From the NCBI RefSeq assembly GCF_900106925.1, contig NZ_FNNZ01000007.1, positions 157,426 to 221,425 of the forward strand: a stretch of DNA of 64,000 bases. Reading direction: 5' to 3'. A program made the position numbers and the translations under genes. Below are positions 10,101-18,103 of the stretch, in pieces. Under the pieces are notes generated by a model, which saw only the letters and a list, made by a program, of their open reading frames with translations, was not told where the DNA came from and searched no databases. Each line of letters starts with the position of its first letter. Within the stretch, counting starts at the first letter, position 1. This DNA is from Thiocapsa roseopersicina (GTDB lineage Bacteria; Pseudomonadota; Gammaproteobacteria; Chromatiales; Chromatiaceae).

Positions 10101-10709
10101 GGCGCTGTCCACCTGCTCGTAGCTGTCCTGCGTGGTGTAGCGTCCGGCGGTGTCGATCAAGACCGCCTCGTCGGTGAACCACCAATCACAGTTGCGGGTC
10201 CCGCCGACACCCTGGACCGCATCCTGGCCGAGACGCTCGGCGAGCGGGAAACGCAGGCCCGAATTCATGAGCGCGGTCGTCTTGCCGCATCCGGGCGGGC
10301 CGATGATCAGATACCAAGGCAGCTGGTAGACCCAGCGTCCGCCCAGTCGGTGCCGGACCTCGGATCCCTTGAGCGCCGCCAATGCGTCATCGAAACGCTC
10401 GCGCAGGACCTGCAGCTCCTCTTCGCTTGCCGCCTTGGCCGGGTCCGGCGCAGCGGCCGGACGCGCCGCGAGCTGCTCCATCAAGCGGCGATTGCGCAAC
10501 CGCGCACGCACGACGGAGCCGATCCGCACCACACCCCAGACCCCGAACAGGGCCCCGACGGCCATGTATCGGCTGCGCGGCGACGCCAAGGGCTCCACGC
10601 CTGCAATGCCGACCAGCGGGCCGATGAACCAGATCAACAAGGCCAGCGCGATCGTCCCGAGCAGGGTCAGAAACCAGCGTGAGCCGAGGAATCGAGCCAG
10701 CGCTTTCAT
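7158..10709 (-). CDS. tssM: T6SS membrane-complex protein TssM (IcmF)
   Basis: The inner-membrane and periplasmic core of the T6SS membrane complex. Of 1183 residues, two membrane helices lie near the N-terminus (about 12-30 and 45-60). They are followed by a cytoplasmic GTPase-like domain with an intact Walker A motif, GPPGCGKTTALMNSG, and WWFTDEAVLIDTAGRY. A third helix (about 450-470) precedes a long periplasmic domain of the IcmF type. The C-terminal part (GKTPSVEFELQP...) matches the TssJ-contacting region. Both ends overlap neighbours by four bases (tssL and tagF), so the block is translated as one unit. Length is normal for the family. Confidence 0.95.
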   Translation of the reverse strand: MKALARFLGSRWFLTLLGTIALALLIWFIGPLVGIAGVEPLASPRSRYMAVGALFGVWGVVRIGSVVRARLRNRRLMEQLAARPAAAPDPAKAASEEELQVLRERFDDALAALKGSEVRHRLGGRWVYQLPWYLIIGPPGCGKTTALMNSGLRFPLAERLGQDAVQGVGGTRNCDWWFTDEAVLIDTAGRYTTQDSYEQVDSAAWQGFLGLLKKHRPRRPINGVLVAVSLADLMQQSQTERTAHAEAIRRRVQELCKTFGIAIPVYVLFMKADLVAGFMEFFADLNKEGREQVWGVTFPYDPEEKTPAALSACPAELAALVERIDQRLLTRMEQEREPGKRSLVFSFPRQFNALGDALEQFLQDAFTPSRFEIRPLVRGVYFTSGTQTGTPIDRVLSGFAGSFGLARQGPLPFKGTGKSFFLTRLLRDLIFTESGLAGLNPRLERRRRWLRRGAYAGVFSVLLLAGAAWTTSYSRNLAYIDEVAQRVVEIEAKIDAIPVEERNPLGVLPLLDAARAIPGGYADRGESVPVSMGLGLYQGGKLGSQAERAYDRILAKALLPRVILRLEEQIREAGGDPDYLYDALRVYLMLDSDEHYDPEAVQYWVGRDWQRSLPRETTTEQQEALRDHLSALLVRRPAPLPIELDGALIADARAILNRTSPAERIYARLKQDGPGDDLPDFSISDAGGDFAKLVFARRSGRPINQGVPALFTYDGYHRGFTSASSRLIEAAEKEAWVLGPDARLSPGSDGARRVLEEVRERYLRDYVVEWTALLEDIDLVAVRDLHHASEVARILADPEYSPLKRLLVAAARQTELDRPPQDEESAADQAAGPLQGFRQRVESYFDDTDPGAPSAEAPEAYVTRRFAWLHDLVRSDEQRQAPIERVLTAMGQLQLHLSSVAAAATSGRGLLVPGESAEIRDAKALAAQLPAPIGGLVGTLAQDSANIAAGGARAQLNNIWTAEVLPFCREAIHDRYPFVAGTSRETTLHDFGRVFGPDGLIDAFFKAHLSSSVDTASPTWRWVDKAIGIPDEVLAQFQRAAVIREAFFMGGGKTPSVEFELQPRGMDARLTQFTLDLGGQILDYRHGPLRTQKLQWPPPDGALRARLVFVDTSGGGPSLTEEGPWAWFRVLDRSRLTATNQPELFRLTFAVAEMSAQFDLRAISVRNPFKLDELRGFRCPGRL

Positions 10710-12088
10710 GGCTGCACACTGGCCACATCGGAGGTCGCACTTCCCCCGCCGCGTGGCCCCATCAAGGTGATCTCGACCCGCCGGTTGCGAGCATCCCTCG
10801 GATTCTCGGGGATCCGTGGCTCGGTATCGGCGCGTCCCTCGGCGGTGAAGCGCGACGGGTCGCCGACGACCTCCACGAGCGACGCCATGACGCGCTCTGC
10901 ACGCTCCCGCGAGAGATGCCAGTTCGAAGGAAAGCGCAGCGTCTTGATCGGAACGCTGTCGGAGTGCCCCGTCACCAGGACCGTACCGGGCAGACGTGCC
11001 AATGCCTCGCCGATCCGACGCATCAACGGCATCAAGCCCGGCGTCAAGCTGCTGCTGCCGGAGGCAAAGAGTCCGTCGCCGCGGATGATGACGGTCTGGC
11101 CCGCGGGCCTGTCCTCCACCTCCAAACGCCCGGCGGCGATCTCCTCGGCGAGCAGGATACGCAGGGTCAGGGGCGCGGGCGCGTCCGGCGAGGCCGGCGG
11201 CGGCTCGGCGAAGGGAACCCTCGGGCGATCCACCACCACCTCCAACCCGCGGTCGAGTTGGCTGAGCGAGAGAAAGACGGGATCCGAATCACGGTTCAGC
11301 GAGATGCTGTAGAAGGCGAAGAGTCCGGCGAGAAGCAGGCCGGCCATCGCGGAGAAGACCCAGAGCGGCAGCTGGTGGATCAGCGGATCCCGCCGCACCT
11401 TCGCCCCCTGCCAATGCAGCGACAGCTCCGGGTCCGGGTCGCCGCGTTGGGTGCGGATGGTCTGAAAAAGTTGCTCGCGGACGCGATCGAGCTGTGCGCG
11501 GCCGTCCGGGCGCGTCCGGTAGCGACCCTCGAAGCCCAGCGCCAAACACAGATACATGAGCTCCAGGAGATTCAGGTTGCCGCTCGGATAGGAGAGCAAG
11601 CGCTCCAAGGCACTGAAGAATTTCTCCCCGCCCCAGGTCTCGTTGTGGAAGCTGATCAAGAGTCCCTGATGGCTCCAGACGCTCTCGGTCCCCCAAGGTG
11701 TATCCAGGACGGATTCATCGATCAGGGCGCAGAGGACATAGCGCGCGGGCAGCACGACCGCATCCACCAAACCCTTGGCACGGGCACAGGTCTCGAACTC
11801 GCGCACCTGGCGGACGAGCCCCTCGCGCAGACCGGCCGGATCGGGATGAGAGACGGTCCCGCGCAGCTCCGCGGCAATCGTCAGGAGACCCGCCGCGCAG
11901 CTCACGAGCGGATTGACGACCGGCGCCGTTTGCCCGACCGCGCTCCAGGTCGGTGGCACGCCCGAGAAGGGCGGCGGCTGCGCAGCCGGTCGCGCCGGTG
12001 CGGCGGCCGATCGCCGCCCTCCGGGGATCGGACGGATCACGGTCGCACCGGCGTCGCCGGGTATGCTGAAAGGATCGTCGTCGGTCAC
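10706..12088 (-). CDS. tssL: T6SS protein TssL (DotU) with C-terminal OmpA-like peptidoglycan-binding domain
   Basis: A 460-residue evolved TssL. Residues about 60-250 are the cytoplasmic DotU fold (VDAVVLPARYVLCALIDESV, then GGEKFF and LYLCLALGFEGRY). One membrane helix follows (about 263-285, LWVFSAMAGLLLAGLFAF). The C-terminal 130 residues are OmpA-like (LVTGHSDSVPI, LSRERAERV, PRDARNRRVEI) and should bind peptidoglycan, anchoring the secretion complex. The N-terminal 55 residues are Pro/Ala-rich and disordered. It lies directly downstream of tssK. Confidence 0.94.
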   Translation of the reverse strand: MTDDDPFSIPGDAGATVIRPIPGGRRSAAAPARPAAQPPPFSGVPPTWSAVGQTAPVVNPLVSCAAGLLTIAAELRGTVSHPDPAGLREGLVRQVREFETCARAKGLVDAVVLPARYVLCALIDESVLDTPWGTESVWSHQGLLISFHNETWGGEKFFSALERLLSYPSGNLNLLELMYLCLALGFEGRYRTRPDGRAQLDRVREQLFQTIRTQRGDPDPELSLHWQGAKVRRDPLIHQLPLWVFSAMAGLLLAGLFAFYSISLNRDSDPVFLSLSQLDRGLEVVVDRPRVPFAEPPPASPDAPAPLTLRILLAEEIAAGRLEVEDRPAGQTVIIRGDGLFASGSSSLTPGLMPLMRRIGEALARLPGTVLVTGHSDSVPIKTLRFPSNWHLSRERAERVMASLVEVVGDPSRFTAEGRADTEPRIPENPRDARNRRVEITLMGPRGGGSATSDVASVQP

Positions 12089-12091
12089 GGT

Positions 12092-13423
12092 TTACTCGCG
12101 GATGGCCCAGAGCTCGAGCTCCAATCCCGGGAACTCCCCGCCGATATGCATCCCGAAGCCGCCTCCCGCGCTCAGTTGCTTCCAGAATTCACCACTTCGA
12201 TCCAATTCAAAATAGTCGAAGCCCGCGTGATAGGGAATCTCCAGCGGAGGCGTGGGCATGGGCTTGAGTGCGATCCCGGGCAACGCAAGCTTGACCAGGT
12301 CCTGGATCCGCTCGACCGGGCCGAGCTTGCATTGGGCGGGGAACCGGTTGCGCAAGGTCTGGGAGTCCAGGCTCGCCTGCGCGGCAAGCACGAAGCGCGC
12401 GGCCGGAAGCAGCGAGCGGTCGGCCACCAGCGCGACGCGGAATCCGAATTGGCGCTCCTGGATCGGGATGGCGATGGCGCGCTCGACGTACTCGCGACCC
12501 AGATACTCGCGTAAACGATCGATCAGCGACGAGAAGGTCGCGTCCAGGTCGTCATGCCGGTAGGGCGGAAACCCGGGCGGACGCTTGGTCTCGCTCGCGA
12601 AGGTCGCCAGCTCCCCTGCAAGGCCGAGCAGGTGTCGGTAGATCGCCTCCGGATGCAGTCCACGAACCTGCATCAGATGCAGCGCGACCGGCTCCGCGCG
12701 ATTCATCAGCTGCAGCAACAGGAAATCGGCCCAATCCGAGACACCGCCGCGCCCCACCCCTCGCACGCGTCCGGCGCGCGACTCGGCCTGACGGTGCAGG
12801 AGACCGCTCAGCTCCTCGATAAAATCGGCCAGGCGTCGCCCGACCCGGTAGTCGATGCAAGGCGGGATGTAGGCGCGATCGAGCACGACCTCGCGATCCG
12901 CACGACACTCGAGCACCCGCGCCACACCGCAACAGGCGAACCCGTCGCGGGCCTCGCGCTCGAGCATCAAGCGCAGATCGAGCCGCCCGATCTCGACCGA
13001 TGTCTCGGTGTCCGAACCCAGGGCGTTGTCGCGCACCTTGAGCTCGCCGAGGCGATAGCGCAGGCCGGTCTCCGGCTGCTCCGTGCCGCCGCTCTCGGCC
13101 GCGCCCGGGCGGCGTAGCGGCAAGGCGAGATAAAGGGTCTGGCCCGACGTCGACTCATCGAGCTGCAAGGGTTGCGGAAGCGGGTCGCTCGCGGGGGCAT
13201 CGAACGGCGTGCCGTCCGGCAGAACCCCCGCGACCTCGCTCAGCACGAGCTTGCCGATCCCCAGCATCTGCGTGTCGATCTCCATCCGGGACAGGCCCCA
13301 AGGATAGGGCACGCCGAGACCCGCCTTGGCGCCGATCAGATGCTCGAGATAGCGATCGTGCTGTTGGAAATGATGCGGCTGAAGGAAGAGACCTTCGGAC
13401 CAGAGTACCTTGTTGTCCCACAC
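12092..13423 (-). CDS. tssK: T6SS baseplate protein TssK
   Basis: TssK joins the phage-like baseplate to the TssJLM membrane complex. The 443-residue product begins with the diagnostic VLWSEGLFLQPHHFQQHDRY. It also contains GLHPEAIYRHLLGLAGELATF and a C-terminal PLEIPYHAGFDYFELDRSGEFW, both typical of TssK. The stop is three bases before the tssL start. No unusual features. Confidence 0.95.
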   Translation of the reverse strand: MWDNKVLWSEGLFLQPHHFQQHDRYLEHLIGAKAGLGVPYPWGLSRMEIDTQMLGIGKLVLSEVAGVLPDGTPFDAPASDPLPQPLQLDESTSGQTLYLALPLRRPGAAESGGTEQPETGLRYRLGELKVRDNALGSDTETSVEIGRLDLRLMLEREARDGFACCGVARVLECRADREVVLDRAYIPPCIDYRVGRRLADFIEELSGLLHRQAESRAGRVRGVGRGGVSDWADFLLLQLMNRAEPVALHLMQVRGLHPEAIYRHLLGLAGELATFASETKRPPGFPPYRHDDLDATFSSLIDRLREYLGREYVERAIAIPIQERQFGFRVALVADRSLLPAARFVLAAQASLDSQTLRNRFPAQCKLGPVERIQDLVKLALPGIALKPMPTPPLEIPYHAGFDYFELDRSGEFWKQLSAGGGFGMHIGGEFPGLELELWAIRE

Positions 13424-13435
13424 CGGCGGCGACTC

Positions 13436-13936
13436 CTATCGGGGATAGGCCGAGATGGCCTCTGCGGCAACGACGATCCGGATGGCGTTGTTCGTATCCG
13501 GGGTGAGCGCGGTCGCGGCGCGCCAGCGGCTGCGATCGATGTCGCGATAGGCCGCCACCACGCCGATGTAGGCCGCCTCGGGAGCCAACGGCCGGGTGAT
13601 CTCACGGCGTTCTCCGGGCCTCAGGGTGAGCTCCTCGCGCGCGATCAGATCCGGGCCCAGCACCGCCGACTCGTTGTCGAACAGGCTGTAGAAGTCCGCC
13701 GTCATGAAGTTGCCCTGCCCCTTGAGCTCATAGATCCGCACGACCACCGGCAGCGGATTGCCGCCGGGTCCGAGATTCACGTCGGCGGTCGCCTCGATCT
13801 CCAGGCTCAGCATGGGCGCGGGCTTCTCCTCCTTCCCGGCACAGCCGGGGAGCAGACCGATACCGATCATCAGGATCCAGACACCGAGCACGGATACGGT
13901 GCGGCGCTGCGGTCGAGGCGGGGACATGTGGGCCAT
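13436..13936 (-). CDS. tssJ: T6SS outer-membrane lipoprotein TssJ
   Basis: A 166-residue lipoprotein that caps TssM at the outer membrane. The start at 13936 is chosen because AGAGGG lies at a suitable distance upstream and a lipoprotein signal follows: hydrophobic stretch VLGVWILMIGIGLLPGC with the lipobox cysteine. The mature part has the TssJ transthyretin-like features: LPVVVRIYELKGQGNFMTADF, SLFD and a basic-acid loop before LAPEAAYIGVVAAYRDID. It lies between tssK and tagH. Confidence 0.93.
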   Translation of the reverse strand: MAHMSPPRPQRRTVSVLGVWILMIGIGLLPGCAGKEEKPAPMLSLEIEATADVNLGPGGNPLPVVVRIYELKGQGNFMTADFYSLFDNESAVLGPDLIAREELTLRPGERREITRPLAPEAAYIGVVAAYRDIDRSRWRAATALTPDTNNAIRIVVAAEAISAYPR

Positions 13937-14037
13937 TCTCGTTACCCTCTTGACGGATGAACCCGACCGGTCGAAAAACCCGACCGGAAATTCAAACCGA
14001 CCGACCGGGCAGCGGATCGCGCCCGGTCTGCGACAGG

Positions 14038-15576
14038 TCAAGCGCGCTGTCGTCCGCGTGCCTGATCCAGGCGCTGGATCTGCTCCTGATACGCCTTGGT
14101 AAAGGCATCACCGAAGAGGCGCATGAAATCCTCCGCCGCATCCGCGGCGACCTCCTCGTAAGCCTCGGTGAAGAGATCCCAATACCGGGACTTGCGCACC
14201 ATCGGGAGCATCTCTTCGAGCCGTGATCGGGCCGTCAATCGGCGCTCCAGCTCCGCGGGCTCGAAACGTGCGAGGAGCGCGCGCAGCGCGGCCTGGAGCC
14301 CGGTCGTCATCGCCATCTCGTGCGCGCGAATATCGTCGAAGGCCTCGCGCGCGGCGGGCACGGCCGGTAGGAAACCGGGGCTCGGGCGAAACAGCAGCCG
14401 ATCCAGCAGGTCGTCCGGATCGGCGGAGAACTTAAAGGGGTTGTTCTCCGCGGGTCGAATCGTTGTGACCCCAAGGCGCAGCTCGCTCTTGAATTGCGCG
14501 CGCCCCATCATCGTCAGGGTCAGGCCCGCGGCCAAGGCTCTGAGGAGTGTGCCTGCGTTGCGCAGCAACTCCTCGGGCTGCTCAACCCGCACGCCGTCAC
14601 CGACTCCGAGTCCTTCGATGAAGGCATCCAAGAGCGCTGCCGAATCGGAGGTGAGCCCTTCCGACCCCCGCGGCCGGTTGCCGGCGTTCGCGTGCGCCTC
14701 GGTATGGGGGATGTGCGCAGGTGACGGGCTCGTCGGCTGCATAGCGGGATCTGCTCGCGAGAATGGATCGTCCGCGGAGACGGCTGCAGAGCGAGCGGGA
14801 CGTTGCGGCTCGACGGAATCCGCCAAAGACTCCTGCGGGCTTGGTCGCGGCGGGCTCGGCGGCGGCGCCGACGCGGCGGAGTTGTCGTTCGGCGACACGT
14901 CCTCGGGAGGAGCGGCCCAGACATCGTTCAGGATGTCGTAGTTGTCCGGAATGGCTTGGATCTCGGGGGGGCGAAAATAGACATTCTCGACCGGCGTTTG
15001 GTGAGACACGCCTTTGGGTGGAGCCTCCTTGCGCCCTGCTGCAAGCCGCGAATCCAATGGAGATGCGTCGGCGAAAGGATCATCCACCAGGTGTGGTGTC
15101 GCCGCGTCGAGGCTGTCGATCCGCGGCTCTGCGCCATCGCCCTGATTCAATAGATCCAGGATGTCGGTGCGGGGACCGGGCTTGGAGAGACCGGGCAAAG
15201 CACTGTTTGCGACGTCGTCGAAAGGATCGCGATCACGCGCGGCCGTTTCAGGCTTTGACGAGGCAATGCTCACGAGAAACTCGTAAGCGCCGATGGCGAG
15301 ACGGTCGCCGTTGTGCAAGCTCATCGGCTGATGCGTCGGCAACGGCTCGGTGGCCTGATTGAGAAAGGTCCCGTTGCGACTGGTATCCGTGATCCAGACG
15401 CCGCTGTCGCGAACCTCGATCAATGCATGTCGGCCGGAAACCACGCGCTCCGGATCATCGAGAACCAAGTCATTGTCACGAGCACGGCCGAGGGTCGCGG
15501 CGCCGGAGGTCATTCGAAGCTCCATCGGCGCGCCGGCATGGCCGCTGCGATTGATGAGGCGAAGCGTCAACTCCAT
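14038..15576 (-). CDS. tagH: T6SS FHA-domain scaffold protein (TagH/Fha)
   Basis: The phosphothreonine-reading scaffold of the threonine-phosphorylation pathway and the presumed target of PpkA and PppA. Of 512 residues, about 5-100 form an FHA domain with LGRARDNDLVL, VVSGRHALIEV and DTSRNGTFLN, which includes the Arg, Ser-x-x-His and Asn that grip phosphothreonine. A 200-residue Pro/Ser/Asp-rich linker leads to a conserved C-terminal helical domain (LLDAFIEGLGVGDGV, then the Phe-Lys-Phe block and a terminal coiled region). It is the first gene of the left T6SS block. Confidence 0.92.
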   Translation of the reverse strand: MELTLRLINRSGHAGAPMELRMTSGAATLGRARDNDLVLDDPERVVSGRHALIEVRDSGVWITDTSRNGTFLNQATEPLPTHQPMSLHNGDRLAIGAYEFLVSIASSKPETAARDRDPFDDVANSALPGLSKPGPRTDILDLLNQGDGAEPRIDSLDAATPHLVDDPFADASPLDSRLAAGRKEAPPKGVSHQTPVENVYFRPPEIQAIPDNYDILNDVWAAPPEDVSPNDNSAASAPPPSPPRPSPQESLADSVEPQRPARSAAVSADDPFSRADPAMQPTSPSPAHIPHTEAHANAGNRPRGSEGLTSDSAALLDAFIEGLGVGDGVRVEQPEELLRNAGTLLRALAAGLTLTMMGRAQFKSELRLGVTTIRPAENNPFKFSADPDDLLDRLLFRPSPGFLPAVPAAREAFDDIRAHEMAMTTGLQAALRALLARFEPAELERRLTARSRLEEMLPMVRKSRYWDLFTEAYEEVAADAAEDFMRLFGDAFTKAYQEQIQRLDQARGRQRA

Positions 15577-15904
15577 GCCGCGAGTCTCCGCGAAGATAGC
15601 GTCCCGGAGGCGTTTTCACGAAGATGCAACCCTTGAGTCATCGTATCGTTCATCGCGAAAGACCATAACTCGATTAAGGTTGATGGTTTATAGCCGGGAG
15701 GGCGATCCGACGACATATGATCGAGTATAGTCGAGTCGGTCGATCTGCTCCTAAAGTCGTCCGAGACAGTCACCGCGCATCGCATCTCGAATCCTTGCCG
15801 ATCATCCGTCACACTCCGGTGATAATCGCACGCAGCGGTGCCGCAACCGCGAGAGGTCATCGCGGGCTCGAATCAAGAACCATGCGTTCAACACAGACAG
15901 CATC
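15577..15904. promoter_or_regulatory. Divergent promoter region between tagH and the kinase-SUMF1 fusion
   Basis: This 328-base gap separates two divergent T6SS transcription units and is the only substantial non-coding DNA in the left half of the island. Read toward tagH it contains GACTATACTCG at 15732-15722, including a good TATACT -10 hexamer. An identical 11-mer lies just upstream of vgrG (31720-31710). No sigma-54 -24/-12 pair or clear operator palindrome was recognised. Short frames crossing the gap look like chance. Confidence 0.5.
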
Positions 15905-18103
15905 GTGACTCAAACAGATCAACAAACCATCCCCGTCGGCGGAATGATCGACGAGTTCCGCATCACTCGCGTCTTGGGCGCGGGGAACTTCGGCATCGTC
16001 TACGAGTGCGAGAACATCCACCTCGACGAGACGGTCGCCATCAAGGAATTCCTGCCGACCGAGCTTGCGCGGCGCGGCGCGGACGGCCAGATCGCACCGC
16101 TGTCGCCGGCTACCGCCGAGGCATTCCTCTGGGCTCGGGACCGGTTTCTCCAAGAGGCACGCACGCTCTGGAATCTCGCACGGCCCGTGCCCCATCGCAA
16201 CATCGTGCGGGTCACCGGCTACCGCGAGGCCAACGGCAGCGCCTATATGTTCATGGAGTTCGAGCGGGGACAACCGCTGTCGGATCTCCTGGAGCAACGC
16301 GGGACACTGACCTTCGAGGAGCTGCGCCCGATCGTCGCCCCGCTGCTCGATGGCCTGGAACGCGTCCACGCGGCGAACGTCCTGCACCGCGACATCAAGC
16401 CGGCGAACATCCTGATCCGCCCGGACGGATCCCCGGTCCTGATCGATTTCGGCGCGGCCCGCAACGTCGCCCTGAGCGGCGAGACCTCGGTCTTCACGAC
16501 CTACACGCCACGCTATGCAGCCATGGAGCAGCACTATCCGGGCGGAGACCAGGGACCCTGGACCGACATCTACGGACTCGGGGCCACCCTGTACCGCGCG
16601 GTGACGGGCCGCACGCCCAAAAGCGCATCGGAGCAACTGCTCGGCCATACCCAGGAGCCTGCGGCGGATCTCTGTCGCGGGCGCTACCCGGACGCCTTCC
16701 TGCGGGCCATCGATGCCGCCTGCGCGCTCAAGCCAGACGACCGTCCGCAGTCCGTGTGCGCGTGGCGAGCGCAACTGCTTTCCGATGTGTCTGCCGCGGA
16801 TGATTCGACGATGGTGCTGCCCAGGGTCTCTGCGACGGATGTCACCCGCTTCTCGGCGGCGCCGAAGACGCCGACATCGAGTCAAAGGACCGGGACGGAC
16901 GCAGTCGAGACCGGACTTCAGCCCACGCCGCGGCGCCGGTCCCGTGCATGGATCCTCGCGACCCTGGTGCTCGCAACCGCCGCCGCGGCCTCCGCGTTGT
17001 ATTGGTGGACGCAACACCGACCGGCCAGGGAAGCCGAGCGCGAAGCGGTCGAAGAGACCTCGCGGCCACCCGAGGTCGAGCCGATTCGGACGGAGCGCGA
17101 GCCTGCGCCCGAGGATCGCGATGTCGCCGAAACCGAGCCGCCGCCGAGTCCCGAACGGACCTTCGAGCCATTCGCCCCCCATCAGCACTTCGCCGACCCC
17201 CTGAGCTCGGGAGGCACCGGTCCGAGCATGATCGCAATTCCTGCCGACGAGGTCGCGATGGGTTCACCCGTCGAGGAGGACGGCCGCAATAGCGATGAAC
17301 GTCTCCACGCCGTCGTGGTCAGCGAGCCCTTCGCCATGAGCCGGACCGAGATCACCATCGGAGAGTTCTCGGAATTCGCTCGATCCGTAGGCTATCGCAC
17401 CGAGGCCGATCGCGAGAGCGCATGCCTGCGTACCGACGAGGGAGGAATCGAGCTTGTCGCCGACCTGAGCCTGTCTTGGGATAAGCCAGGTTATCCGGTC
17501 ACGCGGGAACATCCGGTCGTCTGCGTGACCTGGAACGACGCCCGCGCCTATGCCGACTGGCTCGGCGAGCAAACCGGCCGCGAGTACCGTTTACCGACCG
17601 AGCTGGAATGGGAATACGCGGCGAGGGCCACCACGACAACCAGCCGTCATTGGGGCGACAACCTCGAGGCGTCATGCGATTTCGCGAACACCGCCGATGA
17701 GACCGTGCTCACCGGCGCAGAAGAGACCCGACGCATCGAAGGCGCAAGATCGGCGTGTCGAGATGGCCATCTCTACGCCGCGCCGGTCGCGACCTTTCAA
17801 TCAAACCAGTTCGGTCTTCACGACATGCTCGGCAATGTCGCGGAATGGACATGTTCGGTCTATGATCCTGTGTATGGCGGAGCCCAAGCCGAATGCCTGG
17901 ATGCGACACGACGACGCGGCCCCGCACCCATCGTGATCCGGGGCGGCTCTTGGCTGACCTCGCCGGCCTTGGCGCGCTCGGCCGCGCGTGACGGGCTACC
18001 TTCGAATTTGGGTCTCAATACGATCGGCTTCCGCGTGCTGGCGACCAATCGCCCGTGGACAGGCCGGGCGAGCGTAATCACTCACGGGAGTGCGGACGAA
18101 TGA
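15905..18103 (+). CDS. Ser/Thr kinase - membrane helix - SUMF1 fusion (PpkA/TagR-like)
   Basis: A 732-residue fusion protein starting at a GTG. Residues about 13-280 are a Hanks-type kinase with LGAGNFGIVYE, the VAIKEF lysine, LHRDIKPANIL and LIDFGAARN. One membrane helix lies at about 348-368, followed by a Glu/Pro-rich linker. A periplasmic SUMF1 domain spans about 440-726 (IPADEVAMGSPVEE, YRLPTELEWEYAA, GLHDMLGNVAEW, IRGGSW). The segment after RGGSW has no cysteine pair, so formylglycine synthesis is unlikely. In Pseudomonas, separate PpkA and SUMF1-like TagR meet in the periplasm; here the two would be one polypeptide, giving a receptor kinase (inference). The next gene overlaps its stop as ATGA and encodes a lipoprotein. 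Confidence 0.87.
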   Translation: MTQTDQQTIPVGGMIDEFRITRVLGAGNFGIVYECENIHLDETVAIKEFLPTELARRGADGQIAPLSPATAEAFLWARDRFLQEARTLWNLARPVPHRNIVRVTGYREANGSAYMFMEFERGQPLSDLLEQRGTLTFEELRPIVAPLLDGLERVHAANVLHRDIKPANILIRPDGSPVLIDFGAARNVALSGETSVFTTYTPRYAAMEQHYPGGDQGPWTDIYGLGATLYRAVTGRTPKSASEQLLGHTQEPAADLCRGRYPDAFLRAIDAACALKPDDRPQSVCAWRAQLLSDVSAADDSTMVLPRVSATDVTRFSAAPKTPTSSQRTGTDAVETGLQPTPRRRSRAWILATLVLATAAAASALYWWTQHRPAREAEREAVEETSRPPEVEPIRTEREPAPEDRDVAETEPPPSPERTFEPFAPHQHFADPLSSGGTGPSMIAIPADEVAMGSPVEEDGRNSDERLHAVVVSEPFAMSRTEITIGEFSEFARSVGYRTEADRESACLRTDEGGIELVADLSLSWDKPGYPVTREHPVVCVTWNDARAYADWLGEQTGREYRLPTELEWEYAARATTTTSRHWGDNLEASCDFANTADETVLTGAEETRRIEGARSACRDGHLYAAPVATFQSNQFGLHDMLGNVAEWTCSVYDPVYGGAQAECLDATRRRGPAPIVIRGGSWLTSPALARSAARDGLPSNLGLNTIGFRVLATNRPWTGRASVITHGSADE

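Noticed and set aside
8349..10682. A 777-codon open frame on the plus strand opposite tssM
   Set aside because: It is a shadow of high-GC codon use; the composition is Arg/Gln/Asp-rich without domains, while tssM on the other strand is unambiguous.
10679..12514. A 611-codon plus-strand frame opposite tssL and tssK
   Set aside because: It spans two real genes on the other strand and contains only low-complexity composition.
2025..18103. SUMF1 proteins as active formylglycine-generating enzymes
   Set aside because: Neither SUMF1 domain has the cysteine pair in the C-terminal segment after RGGSW, and no sulfatase gene is present.
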